A stretch of 64,000 nt of DNA from Adiantum capillus-veneris (GCA_014529385.2 CM043968.1:29545013-29609012), one strand, 5' to 3'. Shown: positions 34,005 to 48,537, counted from the stretch's first letter. Made by a program: numbers and translations. The notes: generated from the sequence alone by a model not told the origin.

Positions 34005-35201
34005 CTATGGAGTACTCTCCATGTAGATCTCCTTGAAGCTCCTTGGCAAGTTTAGAAGACGATCCACCATAGACCCTGACACTTGAATTGACATAGCACA
34101 CTTATCAATGCTACTTCGGATTTGTGCCTCTAGCTTGAGGGTCGTGTTGATGATGCTTTCTTTATTGCAAAGAGAACAGTACATTTGACTTCCAACCTTC
34201 TTCACCTTTGGGGAGTCACAGACTAAGCATCGAGAATGCAAGAGAGCTCTATTGAAGTTCGCAAAGCGCAAAGTCCCCACCATCTACAAAGGATAAAAGC
34301 ATGAAGAGCACTAAAGACGTCTTTATCTAGTTGAGTACAAAGCATGAAAAGTCACCTCTCTATTGTAGCCAAGAATCTCACACTGTTTGTGAAATGCTGA
34401 TGTCAGTTCTTGTTTTAAGCGTTCTCCTCGCACGGGAACCAAAGTTGTGACGTCCAAAACAGATAATGTGCGCACCTTGCCAACAAAGAGACCAATATTC
34501 CTAGCCACAAACATGACAATGTCGTCCCTAGCCATCTGGGCCATGATTTGATCATAGTCATCCTTTCGGGAGTTGACAAAGCTCAACTGTATACGACAAA
34601 AGGTTTGTCAGCTTTGCTGCGAACAAAACATCAAGCTAATATTTTTTATACGCACAACTGCTTTGTCTTCTCGGGTCGGGCCATCAACAACAACCAAATC
34701 TCCGAATGTGGTGCCAATCCTCTCGTGGAAGTTACGACTTTGCAAAACAACGAACGCTAGTGTAGTCAAAGGCGGGCGCGGGCTAGTAGTCTCCGAAATT
34801 GCAGCATCAACAAGAAATGTGCTTATTGTCGTCTCAGGGTAGAAAGCTAAAGACACAGGGAATGAATCACAAGCTCAAATCGTTGTCGATGCATTGACAT
34901 GCAAGGAAAATAAAGCTGATCCAACATCATTATGGTTTTTAGCCCTCACAAGTGGACAATCAATTCTCACAAACAAGCCAATCTTAAGTTCCTTGGTGTA
35001 GGTCTCAATGAAGGGATCTGCAATGATGACTGTGATCGTGTCGATGCAAACGGCATCGACGATGTCGAATTTGAAGTAACGTGCACTTTTCTTTTGCCCG
35101 GGGGAGATAGAACGGAATGTGCCGTAGCAGTTCAAGATTTTCCCCTCTATGGAGAAATTTTTGCTGCCCTCATCTATATCACCAACCACGAACAACGGCA
35201 A
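34005..35201 (-). pseudogene. RPA1-like (replication protein A) gene of the Helitron
   Basis: The block at 35201-34875 reads FSIEGKILNCYGTFRSISPG, KSARYFKFDIVDAVCIDTI and KELKIGLFVRIDC, an RPA70-type OB fold. Blocks at 34856-34608 (FHERIGTTFGDLVVVDGPT) and 34586-34323 (VRTLSVLDVTTLVPVRGER) look like a second OB fold. The last block, 34283-34005, has the zinc ribbon CLVCDSPKVKKVGSQMYC-SLC (two Cys pairs), as in the third DNA-binding domain of RPA1. Blocks are separated by short gaps that could be introns or breaks. RPA binds single-stranded DNA; plant Helitrons are known to carry such genes next to Rep-Hel. Position and orientation support that here; a cellular RPA1 pseudogene is less likely. 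Confidence 0.75.
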
Positions 35202-35240
35202 GACTTCCTTGACTATCAGGATTTTCCCTTTGTCCTATAG

Positions 35241-36884
<1,644 letters not shown>

Positions 36885-36889
36885 CACAC

Positions 36890-39660
36890 ACACAAGAACT
36901 CTACAAGCTGAGACTCTAAAATGGCTCCGAAAATGACGGCTCACTTAGATAGTGAAGGCCAGCACAAATTAATTCAGTAAAATTAATCACTTCATCAGCA
37001 ATAGCTCCAGAATCGTCTACCACAACAGGCCATCTAGCCTACCAAGATTGTTTCATAACGTTCAATACAATACCAACTAGGCCAAACTCAATCTAGCCAT
37101 AACATAATAGACCAGCAAAAAGACCAGCAAACCAATATAACACTTTGCCGACATGCATGGTAAGCGGTGGCTAAGCACATCAATCCAAGGGCACAACCTA
37201 CACCCAGCAGTCTAAGTTAAAACATTCATGTCCAAAAAAAGCTTTCTGAGGCAGTGCGAGCGTTTGTCAAAGCACATCATAGGGAAAAAAACAGTGTTGA
37301 TATGCGGCAAAGCTGACCCGCAAGTAGAAAGCAACCAGTTCAATCGATGCTACTGCTCATGAATCACAAGCGAACGGAACAACATTCAGCCACAGCGACA
37401 AGTGGGACCACCTCACAAGAAACAACGAACATGCCACTGCGTCAATCTCAACTGCACCACTCGTATGCAAGGAAAAAAACAACAGTAGGAGCGAACACTC
37501 AACACCAACACAAAGCAATGCTCATTGAGTCCGCTTATACACGATCTTGTTGAGGAAGCATAGATCATTTAACCATGTTACTTATGCATTTAAAATAGAA
37601 AAAAACATTCATTTCCTCTATGAAGCAATGATATGTGCATGCATTAGGAAGACAAAGAGAGCATTTGTTGCTAGCAATTAATGGATGAGGGAAACCTTAT
37701 CATTTATTAAGATAGACGGCCAATGCCACATAAGAGCCCTTGAACTTGTCACAGGTCAGACAAGGGTCTGAGAGCATGAAAAAAATCACCAGCCAAGTAA
37801 AGATAGAAAGGGAATCTACAAGGTAAGTGCACCATCTACAACATCATAAGCCACACCTTTGGAAATAAATGTACGCAAGGGAAAAAAACAACAGCAGGAG
37901 CGCACGTTCAACACCAGGACAAGCCAATACTCTTGAGTGGTTCGCTAGCAAGGGAAAGAAACTAGGACTAGGAACAGATATGCGACTCAGGCACGCAGTA
38001 AGACAATACCTCCGATGAGTCTTCGAGGCAATGAAGCAATAATTCGATTACCTTCATACGAAAACATTAAAAAAAACTGCCAGCAAGCCAGTGCAACAAA
38101 CCTCCAGATGAGTCCATGCTGTTAGCATCACTGGGTGAGGCATTGCTTGTACTTCCTTCATTAGAAGACGCCATGACAATAGAGGAGCTCCAACGAACAA
38201 TTGGTGCAGATACTTGAAGGCACAACACACAAGCTCTCGGAGAAGTTCACACCACTCTCAAAAAGCTTTGAATCCTCAAAAGCTACAACATAAGCTTCAA
38301 CAGAATTCGGGAGAACACCCCATAACCTTGCATATGGTAACTACAATCACTTTAAATTTAGATATTACAGCATATGGGGACCCACAAGGCTTCTCAATAA
38401 AAATTGACGAGCTGAAAGCTTAAAGGTTAGGACAATATCCCAACAGAGAACAGCTGAAGCTTAGATGTTTAGAGTTGCTGGCACAAAAGAGGCACAAATT
38501 ACAACTGCGCATTACAATCTCATCTTGCCTTTTTATAGAAGATACAAGAAGCATGTGGAGTGCTTTGCAAAATCAGTTGCAGACAAAGACGACGCTAGAC
38601 GAAATAATCATTGAGAAGTTCCTTCCAAACAAGTCCCACACGGACACAAATAGCACTCTGCCACTGGCTCAAGACTACAGAAGCCGGAATTCAATGCACT
38701 CTCAGAAGCCTTGAAAGTGCAGCCGCCGCCCGCCTTCAGCTTTAAAAGCGCATGAATAAGAAACGCAGACGGCATATCCTCTGCCAGCAGCACCAGCACC
38801 ACGTTTTCTGCCACTAGCAACACGTCGAGAAGCTTGAGACTGGTGCGCAACATGGACGATGATAAGATTGGCAGCTCCTTTCTTCTGGACGACCTGCGGG
38901 TTCTGTCCTCCATCTCCCTTGCGCGACGTGGGCTGCCAGCGAAAAAGACCTCTTTTCTTTTGCACGATGCCCTTAGTAAACCTAGACACATGGCAGCCAT
39001 TGGCTTAAAAAATCCAATGGCCTCAACTTTGCAACAACTTTGCAATAACAACCCTATGGCCTTCCACAGGCCAAAAATTTAACACTTAGAAAGAATCAAG
39101 CCCGCAAGCAATTGCGAGCACTCAAAACTCTTGAGGACCCTGGACAGAGACTTCTTCATAACCTTAGATAGGCTAAGTGGCCTAAAATTACCTTTGAGAG
39201 CACGCAGACCGTCCGCAAGCGTGCAAATGTCTATGTGCTCTCAGAGGGCCTATATATAGACTCATAGAGAACTTAAATAAGTGGCCTAAGAGGCACTCCT
39301 AGAGCATGGAGGTCATTTATGTGCCCTTTGAGATCACGCAAATGGTCCGCGTGTGCGTGCATGGATTGCGTGCTCATCCGTCAACATGGATATTTTTCCA
39401 TCAAATAAAAGCACTCCGACTTTTTCAAATTAAACTACACTTTAAGCAATTCATACTATTTTCTTGCAAAATCTAAGCGGAAATTTCCTTTTTGCTCCCC
39501 TCTCAAGTGACTTTCTTGAATTTCCAAATGGCTCAAGGCTCCCACTCCATGTGAATTGATGCCACCTTGTGACAAGATACTTTACAAAGCGTTTTTCATA
39601 TCTTGAGATCACTGGCTGTCTGTGCGCATAGACCAACAACGTGCTCATAAATGTGCGCGT
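36890..39660. other. Gene-poor stretch, nothing recognised
   Basis: Frames at 37347-37553, 38214-38423, 38475-38714 and 38608-39051 (both strands) show no motif I recognise. The word GGAAAAAAACAACAG plus 'GGAGCG.AC.CTCAACACCA' occurs at 37469 and 37880, a short dispersed duplicate. Near 38700-38760 there is a small GC-rich patch. Confidence 0.4.
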
Positions 39661-39664
39661 GCGC

Positions 39665-39782
<118 letters not shown>

Positions 39783-39784
39783 TC

Positions 39785-42170
39785 TCAAATTTGCACCTCC
39801 AATTATCCATGCCCTCCAATTTAGAGTTTAAAAATACCATAATCCTCAATAGATTCTATGTTGTGAGGATTTATGTAAAATTGTTCATGCGTACAACATA
39901 CACTACATACGTGCATGCATACTACATGCGTTCTATACTGGCTCGCTTAAAACAAATCAAGATACTTTGTATTTTCTCCTCAAATATTATTCCCTCAACC
40001 CAAAAAAGAAATCCACATCGGCACCTTAGGCACCCTTGCACCCTAGTCCCATTCCCTTTGGTGTCAGACTTGTTTTGGCTATGTGGGTAGCGCAAGAGGA
40101 CATGGGGGATTGCTTACTAGGAACTGCACATGTGACCTTCAAATAGGAGAGGCATAGCACTCCACAAGTAGACATGGAAAGGTTGGCATGCTTCACCACT
40201 TGCAATACTACATTTGGCATGCTTTGCCACTTGCTTAGAGAGAGCGAGAAGGAGCAAGAGGGTGAGAGACGTTTGTGGTGACACACGATTATAAATTAAT
40301 TTTTCTACCATCCAAAAATTATAGTGCCTTTGACCTAGTAGTTTTCTCGTTCCTCATATGATGCCATCTCTTAATTATGTATGTATAGAAAGATCGCACA
40401 GCTAAGCTCAACTTGTATGGCACTTGCAGTGTACATAATGCATAGTGAGAAGCTGATCATTTCTTGTGTGATCATGAATAATTTATAAGCATGGCAAGAA
40501 AGTCCAAGCATTGTAGGGTCTAGAGCACTTAGAAGCTTTTTTTTTTTCTACAAATGGGGATAAGGGCTTTGTCTCAATACGTCCATCCATGCTCGCATTT
40601 GAAGGCATGGCATTGTGTAAGCTATTCATGATGGCAAAAAATTTCATGATGAGAGATTTAGAGTTGTTGAAATAGGCCGGTTATAGATCAACTACCCATA
40701 CTTGGGCGACAGGTACATGAGCTGACCGAGCTGCCAACTACCAGAAGATAATTTCCTCCATGAAAAGCGCGTTGGACAACTTCGTAGACGGACAATCTTC
40801 CCCACCCATCCACGGGGAGGGGTTGAACCTCAAGCCCCATTGGAATAGACAAAGGGCACAACCAATAGGGCGAGCACCTTTTCGTGCAAGTGGATGGTTC
40901 TTTTATTATTTTATTACGACTTAGGAATAGCAATGTGTAAAGCTTACCTTCCCGTCCACTGAGGGGATGGGTAGAGGCTTCAGCAGTGTGTATTTGCCCT
41001 AAGTGTCATCCTCGGCAGTGTTGTGGTTAACATGGATGTCAAGTGTAGTATGATTCTAAAATCAAAGAAAGTTCTTGACAAGAGCCATGTTTGGGATTAC
41101 ATCTCTTGTGAAAGTGCAAAATATAACCAACAAGAGCAAAGCCAAAAATCTATGGGTTGTTTTTGCAGGTGCGAAAGCAAGGGTTTGTTTCTAGATGAAC
41201 TGTATGGGATTGGACTATAAAAGGATATGCTGGAAAGGGTTGGCAAAGAAATCTCTGTGATATTTTTTAATCAAGTCCAAATATAGAAAAGCATTGCCCC
41301 AAATATAGTCATATTTGTTATGGTGCTCAAATCATGTAGTCACTTAGGCCTAATGGATGGAGACTAAATGTATTTTGACAAACTTATTCTTGCATGGCTG
41401 ATCTTTTTGGATTTTCAAAAGAGCTTGGTTTTTCCTTGTGGGTTCTTGTTGTTGAAAATTTTGATGTATAAAATTTTTCCTTTGAGTGTGTATTGTGTCA
41501 TAGTACTAACTCACGATATTATGTCGTTAAATGATTATTTACATAGCTCTGTGTGTGTGCGTGCACACGATTGCGCTGGCGTGCAGATCAACTGCAACCC
41601 ATCTATGTAGGTGTGGATGGTCTACACGCTCATCCGTGGAGGGGGGAGAAAGAGGAGAAGAGTTGTATGAAACTCCCATCCATGTATGTGTGGACGAGTT
41701 GCATGCTCATCCGTGTAGAGAGAGAGTATGGTATCTAGAAAGTGGCTCGAATATTTGTATACATCTAAAGAAAGCTAGGATGTAGCATTCACATAAAGTA
41801 AACAAATATGTTTTAAATTACAAGACCTTGAACTTAATCTTCCCTATCGCAACAAGATATTCCCAAAATTGCATGGAGATGCACAGAACCTTTTTTTTTA
41901 TTCCAATAGGGGTTTTGTTTGTTTGCCTACTTCAATTTGTTTTTATTGTTGTGTCCGAGACTGGTTGTCTATTTATGTCAATTTTGTACCATTTATTGTT
42001 TTGTTGGATGCTTTGCAAGTATTTTTTTGGATGTTGAGTGTATACTTCATGGCTATTATTCATCTCAAGATTGGTTGTGATATACAAATATTACAACCAT
42101 GCCATACTCCATGGCATTGGCTATAATTCTCCTAACATGGTTCATTGCTAGCACTCCATGAGTTGCCTCT
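39785..42170. other. Gene-poor stretch with one 44-bp duplicate
   Basis: No coding feature recognised. At about 41597 and 41675 a 44-base segment recurs (CCCATCTATGTAGGTGTGGA versus CCCATCCATGTATGTGTGGA, both ending GCTCATCCGTG-AG). A poly-T run sits at about 40541-40550. Confidence 0.5.
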
Positions 42171-42176
42171 TCTCCA

Positions 42177-42439
42177 TGTGGGGGTCTAAGGGGGGTGAAG
42201 CCTTTGAGGCATGTCGTGCACGAGACGGTGCAGCGAGAAAGAGAAACGAGAGATGGAGCGGGAGAGGGATCTCGACACAGCAAGGGAAATAATAAATAAC
42301 ACACGCATTTTTTAATTGAGTAAAACCTTTTACATATAAGGCATACTTGCCATGCAAAAAAACCATGCAAACTGGAACTTACCTGTATGCCCGTAAGAGG
42401 AATTTCCCACAGGTACCGTAAAAAAGCTTGAGCCCAACA
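42177..42439 (-). repeat. 3' LTR of TRIM-like element
   Basis: Matches 43671-43936 with scattered substitutions, for example GCAGCGAGAAAG against GTAGCGTGAAAG. Confidence 0.92.
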
Positions 42440-43670
42440 ATCCCCCCCTCAAGTCTGCACTGGACAGACCACTCTCATGATACCTCGAGTTTTTGGTATA
42501 TTCGCCAACCGTGAGTTTTAGGTTCTCTCACAACCAAGGATTTTGGTGTCCCGATAACCTGGTGCTACTCTTAGGCTACCAACAGATAGAGTTTTTGGTT
42601 CACTTCCAAACCTTGGGTTTAAGGTGTACCCAGTAGCCTCATGAGAAGTGATTAAAAAAAAAACAAGCTAAGAACTGAGGAAAAATGGGGAGATCTTACC
42701 ACTCATGTGTGGCAGTGTCTACAGCCCGTACAAGATTGTCAAGACAACTAACTGTAGAAAAATTGACATAGAACTAGGACAATATAGGTAGTGATGCTGA
42801 CAGTCGGTTTTGAAACCAAACATGCCGATGTAGAGTTGTCTCGAAGCAAATCCATCTTCGTCGTTGCGAGTGTCGATGTTTCCTAATCCTTGAACAAAAA
42901 AATGTTTGCATACATACCAAGATGTGTAGACAGAATGCCGATATAGCCTCAATAAGCTAAATAGTTTACAAAATTGCAAAATATTAATAATGATCCGTAG
43001 AAAACGTGCATGTAATGGATCCATGCGTGATTGCCGATATTATCAAAGCTCTGGGCAATTTGGAAATTATCTTCCGTTTTAGGTTTGGTAAAGCTGGTAA
43101 CCAATTTTGAAGCATGTAACTCCAGCTCTTTTGTGTCGCGAAACTCATCAAATTTGGTTAAGTCTTGTTGTATTTGAACTGCCGATGCTCGTGTGGGTGT
43201 GAATCTCTCTTAAGGGGTTAATTGAGGTTGGCCACACTTATTAAAGTGTGAAATTAACCAAATCAAACGAGCTCTGTGTTGAAGACACCAACACAACGCA
43301 GATGGAGGACGACTAGCACTTGCAGTTGTTTTGCTTAGTGTGTGTTCTGGAGGTTATGTAGCTTTGGCCTGTCTCGTGATAAAGCTCCCAGGCTCTGAAG
43401 CTCTATGGTTGCACAGTTGCAATTCCTCCTCTCATGCACCCTCGACCGGCTCTGTAAACTGAGATGCAAGGTCTGAAGTGCCAGTACCACATGCAGTCAT
43501 GCACCATCCACGAGCTTAGCATATGTTCTTCACATAGCTCTGCAATCGGTAGCAGTTCAGAACGTAAATGCTTTAATTCCTACTACAGAGGTGTCGCCTT
43601 GCAAAATCTATCAGCATGAAGAGCTCCTATCCTCCTTTCTTTGGTGGCCCACCTGGGCTCTGATACCAGA

Positions 43671-43936
43671 TGTTGGGGTCTAAGGGGGGTGAATCCTTTG
43701 AGGCATGGCATGCAGGTGAAGGTGTAGCGTGAAAGAGAAACGAGAGATGGAGCGGGAGAGGGAGCTCGACACAGCAAGGGAAACAATAAATAACACACAC
43801 ATTTTTTTAATTGAGTAAAACCTTTTACATATAGGGCATACTTGCCATGCAAAAAAACCATGCAAACTGGAACTTACCTGCATGTTCGTAAGAGGCGTTT
43901 CCCACAGGTGTACCGTAAAAAGGCTTGAACCCAACA
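43671..43936 (-). repeat. 5' LTR of TRIM-like element
   Basis: Partner of 42177-42439; the adjacent TGGTATCAGAGC (minus) fixes the orientation. Confidence 0.92.
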
Positions 43937-44273
43937 CTCCACTTTAGTAGTAGCTACTTGTGGGGACTATGTATGGTCAAGGGGACAAGTGCATTTATTA
44001 GGCTCCTTTTTCATAGGCTTCCTAGCATTTTTTCTAGGCCCAAGTAGGGGATGGAGCTACAAATCAATTTCTCTCTCTACATTTTTGAGAGTCATGGGGT
44101 CAAAGATGGGGCTGGCATGAACTCCCCTTAGTCAAATTTTGTCCTTTTTCTTTTTACATGCCACATCATCAAAAACATGCATAACTAGGAGCCAAAAAAG
44201 TGACTTTTAAAAAAAAATATTCATTTGTGTTTATTTTCAACTTCAAACTTCTTCCCAAGTCTCTTTTATATAT

Positions 44274-44307
44274 ATACATTAAATATATATATATGTATAT
44301 GCATATA

Positions 44308-44350
<43 letters not shown>

Positions 44351-44423
44351 GCATATATGTGTGTGTGTGTATATATATATACATACATATATATATATAT
44401 ATATATATGTATGCATATATGTG

Positions 44424-44454
<31 letters not shown>

Positions 44455-44539
44455 GCATATATATATATATATACACACACACACATATATGCATATATAT
44501 ATATATATATACACACACACATATATGCATACATATATG

Positions 44540-44613
<74 letters not shown>

Positions 44614-44658
44614 TGTATGCATATATGTGTGTGTGTGTATATATATATATATTATGTA

Positions 44659-44702
<44 letters not shown>

Positions 44703-44735
44703 CATACATAATATATATATATATATATGTATATG
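44274..44735. repeat. Compound (TA)n/(TG)n/(CA)n tract with inverted symmetry
   Basis: Alternating TA runs, GTGTGTGT blocks (left and right) and ACACACAC blocks (centre, 44472-44485 and 44511-44521), joined by ATGCATATATG and ACATATATG words. Because GT and CA blocks occur on the same strand, long hairpins or cruciforms are possible. All frames translate to Tyr-Ile and Thr-His strings and are not genes. Confidence 0.95.
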
Positions 44736-44749
44736 TATAAAATGTTTCT

Positions 44750-46365
44750 CATGGGTGTTGGATAAGATAAGAAGCAGGTTGCGTAGGTGGGAGTATGTGC
44801 TTCTCCCTTTTGAGACTAGATTAAAAGTGATCAATTCATTTATGCTCCCATATATAGAATTTAATGGCTCCCTACTTAAGATAGCCAAATGCAAGTGGAA
44901 GGAGTTCTTAGCTCCCGTGAAAAGAGTCCTCTAGAAAAACAACAATAAAGATTTTTTGCCTTGGCAGTGGGCAAGCTGGGAGGCCATAGCCAGATCGGTA
45001 GGGCAAGGTGGTCTCAAAAGTCTAAACCCTTGTACTCATGCGAGGCCTAGTGTGCCAAGTTTGTGTTGCAATCATGAAGCAAGATCAAGACTGGGCTGTT
45101 ATGACAAAGACCATGATGGACAATGCCAAATTGTGCTTGCAAGGTGGCCAGTGGAAAGTGCTTGATCTGCATGACAAGTTTCTTGCCTCTCGGTGGTCTA
45201 ACATGAACTTGCGGGCTTAACTGGTGATCTTACTTGAAAGTGCAACAGAGCAGCAGAGGCCTTGGAATGGGGAGAGGTAACTAGATACTTTCACAACTCG
45301 ATGTCTCACTGGTCCGCTTGTCTTTCTAAGGCGAGAAGTGTCCTATTGAACCCTACTTGGAGGGAGGTGACCAGAAAGATGAACAACAAAGGACTCCAAC
45401 AATTGGGAAAGTTTTGGGACTACAATAGAAGTGACTAGAAAGGATCAAACGAAATAGCCTCCCATTTCAATCTCAATGGGATTGAAAGAATGGTAAATAG
45501 AGTCTTAGAATGGCTTGATAGTTGATGCCTACTGACTTGTGAGTCTAGGTTCAATTGGACAGAATGACAGTGGCCCATAGATAGGCACTTTTGTAAACCA
45601 CACATTAAGAAGGTGTACAACATCCTCATGGTCTCACTGGATTGGTTCTCCGGCCAGAGGCAAGATGGGTGACAATTTTAAAGAACATTTGGTGCCCACA
45701 ATGGCCTCTTAGGATGAAGGTCTTTGTATGGAAGGTACTCTAGGGTGCCTTACCGAGACTGGGGTGAAGGTCCTAGCTAGAGGTATTTGTCCATATAGAT
45801 GCCCGCAATGCAGATCGGCAAGTGATAACCTCCCCCACCTTTTCAAGGACTACTCGAGGATCTGTGGCTTGGCAAGAAATACATGCAAGTGGGTTCAAAT
45901 TACATGGAAGATTGAGCTCTACAAGAACGATCGCTTCCTGGGTGGGAAGGTGTTCATGAGCCAACCACTTCTAATCAATACACAAATTTTCATGTTTTGT
46001 TACTTTAAACATGTTTGGAAGACCAGGAACTGTCGCCTATATGAGAACTTCATTGAAACAACCAAGTTCATGGATATCATTCAAGAAAGCAAGGAAGCAA
46101 TTATTGCCATTTGGAAACAAAGGAACTTTGAAGAGTGGAACAAGGTTGTGACTGTAGCAATATCGGAAATGCATGGGTAAGTGTCTTATCCTTAGCCAAC
46201 CTAGTATTCTACCTTTGTCGTCGGGTGCCCCCTATTAGCCAATGTATTGATGGTTCCTAAAATATGTCATGGCTTGACACGAGCATGACTAGTAATTGTA
46301 ATTCTTTTGGGTTGTTAATATAATCCACTCACGATTGTGAGTTTTGCAAAAAGAAAAAAAGAATA
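44750..46365 (+). pseudogene. LINE 3' fragment (RT C-terminus, zf-RVT, A-rich tail)
   Basis: From 44750 the plus strand reads [20 protein letters not shown], then [15 protein letters not shown], and in another frame PWQWASWEAIARSVGQGGLK, the 'w..v..pk..GGLgl' motif of plant L1-type LINEs. The frame 45728-46180 has GICPYRCPQCRSASDNLPHLF, a zf-RVT-type Cys/His region, and ends near MHG. The sequence then runs to GCAAAAAGAAAAAAAG at 46346-46361, an A-rich 3' tail. The 5' side stops at the TA/TG tract, so the copy is 5'-truncated, as is common for LINEs. Stops and frameshifts show decay. Confidence 0.75.
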
Positions 46366-47015
46366 AGTATGTAAAAGACTTCTATTTTTGTGGGATAGAA
46401 TGTGTATAAATAACATAAATTTTTGATATGCATTATGTAATAGCATAAAGAATCCAAAAAAATGTTTTGGTTGAATATAACTTTGCACTATTCAACATAG
46501 AATTTTAATTTGAACTCTTAGATAACTAGCTATAAAAATTATGTCAAAGGATTGTCTATTTGGGATCATTCTCATGTACAATAAGCATACTTGAGCACAC
46601 AATTAAAGAAGCTTTAAGTTTGTGCCAAAAGCTCTAAATTAAAAGTTTACAAAACTATTATCACTAATTTTCTCCAAGACAAGAAAAGAGAGAAAGAGAC
46701 GTCTTTGCAAGAGACTCCAAATTGGTGAGATGGTAACCAAATCACAATCTCACAGGAGGGCGGGGAGTTGTAACTTAATAATTATGTGACTATCACGTGA
46801 GTGCAGCAGCAGGGTTTATTAAATTTCATTTTTTCTCACATTTTCACATACAGAAGGGTACCATAAAATGGAATTGAGAAAAAAATATACATATTGAATA
46901 GAAAAAGGGTGTATTTTATTTGTCAAAATTTCACATATAAGGATTTTTAAAAATAGTTCTTGAACGCACCTGATATATACATTTTATACATAGCGACCCC
47001 CCGAGATCACAACAA
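46366..47015. other. AT-rich, no recognised gene
   Basis: No coding or structural feature recognised. Just before the following gypsy frame the sequence CATAGCGACCCCCCGAGATC is GC-rich and may be near the element's leader. Confidence 0.4.
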
Positions 47016-47777
47016 ATGAGACCATCTCAAGTGGCCAAATGTGTCAAGACAAAGTACAATGGGTTTGGGCATCCGTATACACATGTGTCACTATTTCAAC
47101 AAGTGTTAAGTGTTGAACAAGTATCTGATTTCCATACACAGTATGAGGGATTTGGCTTAACCTTGGAAGAGATAGCATTGACTTGGTTCCAGCCATTGAA
47201 CATAGAAGATTTTTCAAACGTTGAACAAATCTTGCAAGAATTTGCAGAGAGTTCTCTAAAAGGGGATCAAAAAAAATATGAAAGGGATCGCATTGACTTG
47301 GTTCCATCCATTAAACTTGAGGGATTTGGCTTAACCTTGGAAGGGAGAGCATTGATTTAGTTCCAGTGTAAGAGTTTGTAGAGGAGTTCTCTAAAATGGG
47401 ATCAAACCCAATATGGTGTCATAGATCTATGCTTTCAAGCAAAGGACGATTAAAAGATGAAGAAAGCACTTCTTTGATTTGAACAATACCTTGAGAGATG
47501 TCCCGCACGAGAGTTACCGAAGGAGGAAAGATTGTCAATTCTCTTTATAGAGAGATTAAAAAGTGAAACTCTCAAAAAATATCTACACTTAAAAGAATGT
47601 ACCACCTTTGAGCAAGTCATTGTAGAAGCTTTACATCTACTTGACAACTGTAAGGCATACAAAGAGGTAACAAAAGATGCAAAGGATGCGACTAGTCATG
47701 TCTCTTCTACGATGAGTGAATACACGATCAAGCAAAACGTTCAAGCTCCTACCATGCCAAAAATTGATCAATTTTGA
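47016..47777 (+). pseudogene. Gypsy Gag remnant with internal duplication
   Basis: The frame 47016-47360 has FHTQYEGFGLTLEEIALTWF and QPLNIEDFSNVEQILQEFAE, a Retrotrans_gag pattern (W/F pair, then a Leu/Phe-rich helix). After a 174-base step (47145 against 47319) the sequence GAGGGATTTGGCTTAACCTT recurs, so part of the domain is tandemly duplicated. Frame 47532-47777 continues with FIERLKSETLKKYLHLKECT and FEQVIVEALHLLDNCKAYKE, the end of a Gag domain. No zinc knuckle was found. Several frames are used. Confidence 0.6.
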
Positions 47778-48108
47778 AGAAGTGGTAAGGAGAATGAACC
47801 AAGACTATAAACAGAGCCCAAGTATACAACAACAATGAACAAGGAGTTATGACACGTGTGGAGGGGAGCATCTTACCGCATGATATAACACACATCATAG
47901 ATGAGCAAAAACAATGAATTTTGAAGTGGTGTGAAATTGAGCAAAAATGAACCAATCACAAGGTGCGTGAGTGCTATTATAGCTATAACTATGTGCACGA
48001 GAGACAATATGGAACTCAAGCAGGGCCTCAATCACCACCTCCAAGATTCACAATGGATCAAAATAGGATGGTGCTAGACGTTGAGAGACTATAACATATG
48101 CCAGGTCA

Positions 48109-48537
48109 ATGCACAAGAGAAGCCTAAGGAAAAACCAATACCAGGTGGAAAATTATTGTGAAGGAGAAGGAAACACCACCTTACCAGTGGAGCACAAAGA
48201 AGTCAAAGCAATGGCCATACTTGATACTAGGGCTGAAGTAGCCATAACCACCAAAGAAATTTGGGAAAGATGGGAAAAACCGGCTCTTAGAAAACCTAGA
48301 ATGAAACTCCAACTCTCAAATGGTTATGTAGAGAGACCTATGGGTATGCTAAAACAAATAGTTGTAACATCTTGCGGAATAGAATATGAACATACATTTG
48401 TAACAATAGATTTTGAAAAAGACAACAATCTTGATATCATTTTGGGAGGTCCATTCATGAGACATGTTAAAATGGTTCCAGATTGGGGCTATGACCATAT
48501 ATACCTGAGACATAAAAAGAGACAACCACAAGGGTGA
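48109..48537 (+). pseudogene. Retropepsin-like protease of the gypsy element
   Basis: The frame of 142 codons contains AMAILDTRAEVAITTKEIWE, where the active-site triad DTG of the family is DTR (Asp kept, Gly lost). Then come MKLQLSNGYVERPMGML, the flap-like region, and NLDIILGGPFMRHVKMVPDW, the second 'iLG.pFl' motif. It would cleave the Gag-Pol polyprotein. The Gly-to-Arg change beside the catalytic Asp probably inactivates it. The frame is otherwise intact and ends at 48537. Confidence 0.75.

Larger units (their letters stand above)
20760..35240 (-). mobile_element. Helitron (Rep-Hel-EN, Helentron-like) with RPA, split by LTR element
   Basis: Minus-strand order: RPA-like gene (35201-34005), a short frame (33544-33360 continuing at 26214-25932), Cys-pair N-terminal region (about 25750-25307), Helitron-type N-domain and HUH Rep (25272-about 23000), PIF1-type helicase (about 22950-21700) and a fused endonuclease (about 21640-20948). 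All parts are known from Rolling-circle transposons; the C-terminal endonuclease marks the Helentron-type branch. The LTR retrotransposon at 26220-33359 sits inside. Frameshifts and stops occur in the coding region, so the copy is not autonomous. Ends are approximate; neither a 5' terminus nor a CTRR 3' terminus was identified. Confidence 0.85.
42177..43936 (-). mobile_element. Complete TRIM-like LTR retrotransposon, non-coding
   Basis: Direct LTRs at 42177-42439 (263 bp) and 43671-43936 (266 bp) start TGTTGGG and end CCCAACA; the 42177 copy has TGTGGGG. The flanking 5 bases are CTCCA on both sides (42172-42176 and 43937-43941). In minus-strand sense the primer site TGGTATCAGAGCCC lies next to the right LTR (about 43656-43669), and a purine tract TTGAGGGGGGAT sits just before the left LTR. 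The internal 1.23 kb has no coding frame of note. Total 1.76 kb fits a terminal-repeat retrotransposon in miniature that depends on another element's proteins. Confidence 0.92.

Noticed and set aside
34005..35201. RPA-like blocks as the cellular RPA1 gene
   Set aside because: Broken frames and collinear placement beside a Helitron Rep-Hel region fit a transposon-borne RPA better.
44169..44934. Many long overlapping frames on both strands
   Set aside because: They are translations of TA/TG/CA dinucleotides (Tyr-Ile, Thr-His strings), not genes.
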